Assembly (NCBI GenBank): GCA_029747585.1 | Contig: JAPEVF010001100.1 | Span: 1-13,910 of the forward strand | From: Pleurotus djamor | Taxonomy: Eukaryota; Basidiomycota; Agaricomycetes; Agaricales; Pleurotaceae | Length of the DNA stretch: 13,910 nt | Direction of reading: 5' to 3' | Shown: positions 9,808 through 13,910 of the stretch, one piece after another | How positions within the stretch are numbered: the stretch's first letter is position 1 | Layout of the letters: each line of letters starts with the position of its first letter | Notes under the pieces: generated by a model | Told to the model about the DNA's origin: nothing | What the model saw: only the letters and a program-made list of their open reading frames with translations | Database searches by the model: none | Translations under genes and position numbers: made by a program

Positions 9808-10105
9808 ATGCGGTCAATCTCCAGTCTTCTATTACTCTCTGGCTGTCTCATAGGATTCATTGGACGCGTCACTATTTCCAGATGATACCCATGGTCAATC
9901 GATTTTCACAACGGTGGTATGTTGTCGCCGTCTTTGTGTCAACTACCTAAAGCTGAAACCATTAAAATCAGACGTAGAAGTGCGGCCGATTGACCGCTCA
10001 GTTTCTGCGACTCGTTCGGACCCGTTCACGGACAAGCAGGATTTGGGAAGAAATTCGCAAGGTAGCCGGTACCGCGCCATTTTTTCAGAAGATCAATCAC
10101 TTTGA
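9808..10105 (+). pseudogene. Possible relic of a secreted-protein gene (signal peptide then frameshift)
   Basis: An ATG at 9808 opens a 25-codon frame that looks like a textbook signal peptide: MRSISS, then a hydrophobic run LLLLSGCLIGFIG, then RVTISR and a stop at 9883-9885. In a neighbouring frame the text continues directly as DDTHGQSIFTT and stays open to 10105. A VTI..DDT start right after the signal peptide resembles many fungal secreted proteins as I remember them, which would make this a gene broken by a one-base shift. No convincing intron bridges the two frames, and the following 80 residues do not look clearly like any family. Chance, an unrecognised splice form, or a base-calling error in this stretch are real alternatives. 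Confidence 0.3.
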
Positions 10106-10811
10106 AATCACCTCAATCAGCAGAATAACGTAAAACCCAACGGCCCCGAGTCATCGCTGGCATACTCAAAGAAAGCCAATGAAATCAGCTGGCCGAAGTG
10201 ATTATGTTACTTTGCGAACTTGTCGGATACGACGATGGCGTTGTCGCCGGCCACCCATGCGTCATCTAGTCATGGCAGGGATAGCTCAGGTCTATCAATC
10301 GGTGTCCACGCCCAGGCTCGAGTGTTGCCTCGAGTTGTCGTCGATAGATCCACCTCCAGCTTGGAGCCAAGGGCCCTACCACCGAAAAGGATTATCATCA
10401 TTCTAGTACGGGCATGACGGCGAGGTAACTAGATCAATAGTGCTCCCTATCTCTCATCCAACCAGTCCTGATGCTGATTCATTCGTTAGGCTTTGATATC
10501 TTCCAAATCAAGTCGCAGCCCTCGCAGGAGCTTATCTACTTTACACGCGTGTACTCCAAATTATCAACGAAGAGGACCCTCCGTTGATATCAGTATCCGT
10601 CACGATGGTAGTGCAATCTTCCGGCGCCCACATCTCCTTGATGAAAGAAGGGAAGTAATTGCCTATGACGCACCGGCGTGAGACGACAAGGCGCTCGATT
10701 TGAATCCCTACCGCCTTCGAAACCCACGACAATCGTACAAGCATTGAATGAACATCATCGCAGGCTTGATGACTGATGCGGTCAGATCATTTGGTTGGGG
10801 GCCGGGGACCT

Positions 10812-10832
10812 NGAGACTGCTCGGCACTTGGN
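10812..10832. other. Undetermined bases (N) at 10812 and 10832
   Basis: The sequence has n at these two positions, the second next to a run of seven A. This marks lower local sequence quality, so apparent frame breaks nearby should be read with caution. Confidence 0.98.
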
Positions 10833-11880
10833 AAAAAAAGTAGGTTCCTTACAATCGCACGAAGTAATTGTGACTCTCTTGCATCAATGCAATAGAATGG
10901 CAACGACGTCGCCACAATCTTTTGCTAGTGACTGGTAGTGACATGACTAGCAGAGCCGCAAGTCTCAAGAAGGCATAAAAGGAACGAAAAGGAACTCCGT
11001 AGTTTTTCCGGCACCACTCTCCTGGGTGGTCCTATTCCGCTGTCAAGGTCACGCAAGTCGCGACCGTGATTATCACGACGCATGAACATCCACATCCACA
11101 CCTCACCGCCCTTGCCGTGTCCATCTAAGTATTGATGAAGGGCGAAGGTTACAGCCATCGTTCAAATAACTCATCCGAGTCCAAAATGTCCAAAAAGCAA
11201 ACGGCGTATTCATTTCAACCTTAATTTCGGAACCGCCGCTGGTGTCGAAACTACCTTTTCCTCGAGGCTGCAGGGTGCTGCAGGGTCTTTTGACGTGTCG
11301 ACAAGGATTTTGTGGACCATCTCAGCTTCCCCTGTCTAAGATCGAGGTCGAACATATTGTGCTGACATTCTTTGATGGCGACCATATGGTGCTTTACCGC
11401 CAAGGTGAATGAGAATGGTATGAACGGCGAACGTGGTCGGAAGAAGCCCGAAATAGTTTGTCTGTCTGTGCTCGTAGCGACGAGTTACCAACGGTGAATG
11501 GCATATGCCACGCAAGGGGATGCGGATGTGGATTTCTTCCGAGACAGCGAGACGTTTGATCGCCTATGGCATAGCTCGTTGAAGGGAGTGGGGAACGAAC
11601 GCCGACTTCAAAATTACAACACGTACATATGTAGTATGTGCTCCGTATTGAGCAGACCAATTTAGCAGATACATCGTACAACAGCGGAAACAAACCGAAC
11701 TTCCAAAGCCTCTACATTGATGAATAAAGATAGTTAAATAAGGATGCACGAATTATGAACGGAGCCATGCGTAGGGTGACATATAGGACAATATGATATG
11801 AAAGAGACAATACGACAAAGCTGAGACAAAATCAAGGAACTCGAAAACCAAGCATAGCCGCAACGCTCCAAGACATTCGA

Positions 11881-12818
11881 TCAAGCTGTGTCCTCCCTCT
11901 GAACGAGATCGTTGTGAAATTGCCACCAGTCAAGTCGGGCTGGATCGACTTCATCTGCTTCGTCCACCTGCTCTAACTCTTCAGGCGGCCGAGGCGAGTA
12001 AATCGGTGTCGCTTCATCGAGTATCCATGCCCAGTCGTATTTATCCTGACTAGGTAAGGGATATTGCAACGATGATCGTCTGGAGCGTGTCGGCAGTGGC
12101 ATGGTCTGTATGGAGGTTGGCCGTTCCCTACGTGGGAGATGGAGCAGAGAACTGCTCTTGGATGAGGTCGTGAAGGATATGAATGATTCGCGATTCGGTG
12201 TAGATGATGGTGTGTCGTAGAAATCTATGAACACAGACTTGGTGTCTGGAGATGATGAGAAGGGATCTATGGGAACCAGTTTCGGGCTCGTCGGCGTTCT
12301 GGATGAATGGCATTGAGCTTCAAGATGATGAATACCGCGGGGGAAGATACTCACAGAGGTGCTACGAGGGGCCCTCCTTCCGTGATCCAAATAACATCGC
12401 TCATGTCCGCAGCGTGATCTCTTCGCAACCCAGATGGTGTCTGAGGTGTTGTGGATTTGTGTGAAGGTAACTCATTCGAAGAAAAGGATGCGGACATCCT
12501 GTTGAGAACGCGTGAAGGTAACGCCATGAGTGAAGAGCGTCGTGACCGCGGAGGTGGCGGTGACGTGGACGATCGTGAGCTAGATGGTTTGGATGGCGAC
12601 ATGGCGAAGAGGATGGAGGAACGAGGGCTTCGGATATAAGGTGGGGCTGTATCTATAGCTGGTGGTAGTGGGTCAAGTCGGGAGGAAGAGGATGGTTCGG
12701 GTAGAGTGAACTCTAAGGGAGACGGGTAGGTGTACATGGAAGTCGGGCGTTTGCGCGGTCGACCTGTGATGGCTCGCAGGCCTGATGAGAAGAAGTTGGA
12801 GTAGACGTCGACCTTCAT
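11881..12818 (-). CDS. Hypothetical Ser/Pro-rich disordered protein, 2 exons
   Basis: Exon 1 is 12818-12355 and exon 2 is 12298-11881. The 56-bp intron begins GTGAGT, ends ATCCAG and keeps frame, giving 293 residues. I do not recognise the family. The N-terminus is basic (GRPRKRPTS near residue 19), and most of the protein is Ser/Pro/Arg-rich and probably disordered. The heptapeptide RSRRSSL occurs twice, at residues 91-97 and 226-232; each copy fits the RRxS pattern of basophilic kinases such as PKA. More ordered-looking islands are SDVIWITEGGPLVAP (140-154, at the exon junction), VFIDFYDTP (177-185), and an acidic, Trp-rich C-terminus with KYDWAWILDEATP (241-253) and LDWWQFHNDL (277-286). 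There is no signal peptide or membrane segment. A TATA-like sequence lies about 50 bp upstream of the start. The alternating conserved-looking islands suggest a regulatory or adaptor protein, but that is only inference. Confidence 0.75.
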
Positions 12819-12866
12819 TGGCCTGGAGAGCGCGATAGGGCCGCTTGGTAAATGGCCTCCGTATCA

Positions 12867-12875
12867 ATATATACG
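12867..12875 (-). promoter_or_regulatory. TATA-like element of the Ser/Pro-rich gene
   Basis: On the minus strand the run GTATATATTG lies about 49-57 bp upstream of the ATG at 12818. This is a good TATA sequence, though close to the start codon, which would imply a very short leader. It supports the chosen start. Confidence 0.5.
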
Positions 12876-13320
12876 AGGGTGGCGAGGAAACTAGAACCGG
12901 CCTGGGTACTAGATGCATACTTATAGGAGGGTAAAACACGACTCCTTAATATGATGCAGATCAAGATGGCGGGAGTAAAGCCGTTTGCCATCAAAACCAC
13001 ACACAGGTGCCCTGAAATTGAAGGGTGGGCTGTGTTGGCACGCCGCAGTGTAGTTTATGCCTTTCAAGCGCTCCCAATTGATTTAGCCACAGGTCCCGGT
13101 CCGACGTGTAGCATTTTAACGACGTTTCCTCGAATTGCGAATTACCCGCGCGGCAACTAAGAATTTTGCGTGCGGATGGGAACCGGAAGGGAATTATGGA
13201 GCCCACCCACAGAAAGTGTGTGTGATGGCTTTGCTCGGCTACGAAGATGCGAGCGATATAAGGTGCTGTTCAGTGTTACCAATGGATCAAAACAGTATGG
13301 AAAGGTTGGCATCTACCTGG

Positions 13321-13341
13321 TGTAATTGGGGCCCAATTACA
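13321..13341. repeat. 21-bp palindrome with perfect 10-bp arms
   Basis: TGTAATTGGG and CCCAATTACA are exact reverse complements separated by a single G. The site could bind a dimeric regulator or be a small remnant of an inverted repeat. No gene start is close enough to assign it. Confidence 0.6.
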
Positions 13342-13555
13342 TTTGGAACACAAAAGGCCGCACACGAATGATGAGCCTCGGGTAGAGAACAATGATTGAC
13401 CGCAGGGTGTTGATTTGATTTCCTGCACCAAAGTTAGCTGAAGATCCGAGGCTTACAGCGACATGAAACTGTCAAGGAAATCACATCATGGACTTTCGAA
13501 GACAAGATGATACAGCCGATTCGAAAGGCTGGAAGGTTGGTATAGCCTGCTCCGT

Positions 13556-13594
13556 CCCCTAGGTTCCCCTATCAGAGCTAGGAGGGGATATAAG
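13556..13594 (+). promoter_or_regulatory. Promoter-like cluster: three STRE-type motifs and a TATA-like box
   Basis: CCCCT occurs at 13556-13560 and 13566-13570, and its complement AGGGG at 13583-13587, directly followed by ATATAAG at 13588-13594. CCCCT/AGGGG is the stress-response element bound by Msn2/Msn4-type zinc fingers in yeast. If this is a promoter, the plus-strand gene would start to the right, for example at the ATG at 13693, but that frame ends after 28 codons and no intron is obvious. Confidence 0.35.
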
Positions 13595-13910
13595 TGCCGC
13601 GAACTCGAAGTCAGTAAGGTAAGCCGAACTTCAGATCGAGTCTGCGCATCTCTATATCCCCCCTTCACCATCGTCCCGCCAGAATTAAGGAGATGTGTTT
13701 GCCATTGCTAGTTTCAAAACCGGCTTGGTGCAATCGTCCCTTGAGGTCGCGCCGTGGCATGAGATGCTGGAGGAGTTGACACACTTCTATTTCTTCTATT
13801 TCTGATTCATGGCAATGAGCTGCTGGAAGTGGGCATTTCATCAACTCACACTTATCCTTGATGGATACTCTCACCCTGTAAGGTTGTATACTGTTCAGAG
13901 GGGCGCCGGT

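Larger units (their letters stand above)
9294..11880. other. Gene-poor region of 2.6 kb, possibly with gene relics
   Basis: I find no frame or splice chain in this stretch that makes a recognisable protein on either strand. The open frames (for example 9690-9950, 10179-10406, 10925-11158 minus and 11394-11693 minus) are short, overlap each other and have odd composition. A perfect ATF/CREB-type palindrome TGACGTCA is at 9359-9366. A 10-bp unit GCTGCAGGGT is duplicated in tandem at 11267-11286. Two undetermined bases are at 10812 and 10832. The right end should include the 3' region of the minus-strand gene that stops at 11881. Confidence 0.55.
12876..13910. other. Right-end region without a supported gene
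   Basis: Several short frames are present (13135-13371 plus; 13486-13671 and 13665-13874 minus), but none is recognisable or bounded by convincing splice sites. The minus frame at 13665-13874 is open close to the right edge and might be part of a gene starting outside the window. It uses GTG rather than ATG at its outer end, so I do not call it. The region contains a 21-bp palindrome and a promoter-like motif cluster, listed separately. Confidence 0.5.

Noticed and set aside
11267..11286. Tandem 10-bp duplication GCTGCAGGGT
   Set aside because: Only two copies, too small to be called a meaningful repeat on its own.
13665..13890. Possible partial minus-strand gene entering from the right edge
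   Set aside because: The frame of about 69 codons is open and an AG-type acceptor (TTACAG) precedes it, but the outer codon is GTG, alternative splice readings are equally good, and the protein is not recognisable.
1..13910. CRISPR arrays, tRNA or rRNA genes, riboswitches, prokaryotic mobile systems
   Set aside because: No regular spacer-repeat pattern, no tRNA B-box with matching A-box, and the gene structure is clearly that of a nuclear fungal genome.

Overview
The window looks like nuclear DNA of a filamentous basidiomycete, most likely an Agaricomycete. The reasons are genes split by many 52-72 bp GT-AG introns, monocistronic genes on both strands with their own intergenic spaces, a secreted-protein family and a long-tailed arrestin of types I recall from mushroom-forming fungi, and no bacterial-style operons or Shine-Dalgarno sites. 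The species cannot be named from the sequence. Four protein genes can be rebuilt by joining open frames across introns.

Layout. Positions 1-560 are a degenerate, purine-rich tandem repeat with a unit of roughly 45-59 bp. It abuts a compact non-coding inverted-repeat element (574-790, arms of about 56 bp) that looks like a MITE. On the minus strand, 3593-1200 encodes a 12-exon, about 582-residue secreted protein of a large uncharacterised fungal family (I recall it as DUF7223-type). It is divergent, across 785 bp, from a plus-strand arrestin-domain gene at 4379-8390 (four exons, about 1278 residues, with a roughly 950-residue disordered tail). Downstream on the same strand, 8774-9293 is a compact five-exon DUF427 gene (94 residues). 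Then come 2.6 kb (9294-11880) with no gene I can defend, only a signal-peptide-like short frame that may be a relic, and two undetermined bases. A two-exon minus-strand gene at 12818-11881 encodes a 293-residue Ser/Pro-rich protein of unknown function. The last kilobase has no clear gene but holds a 21-bp palindrome and a promoter-like cluster of CCCCT/AGGGG motifs beside a TATA-like sequence.

The genes do not form a pathway: they are neighbours with separate promoters. The arrestin would act on membrane-protein endocytosis or signalling inside the cell, the 12-exon product is exported, and DUF427 and the Ser/Pro-rich protein have no established role. I see no clear novel multi-gene system. 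The most notable items are a probable GC-AG intron in the arrestin gene, the 21-nt microexon of the DUF427 gene, the repeat/MITE block at the left end, and the possible relic gene in the desert. All gene models are hand-spliced from sequence alone, without transcript evidence.
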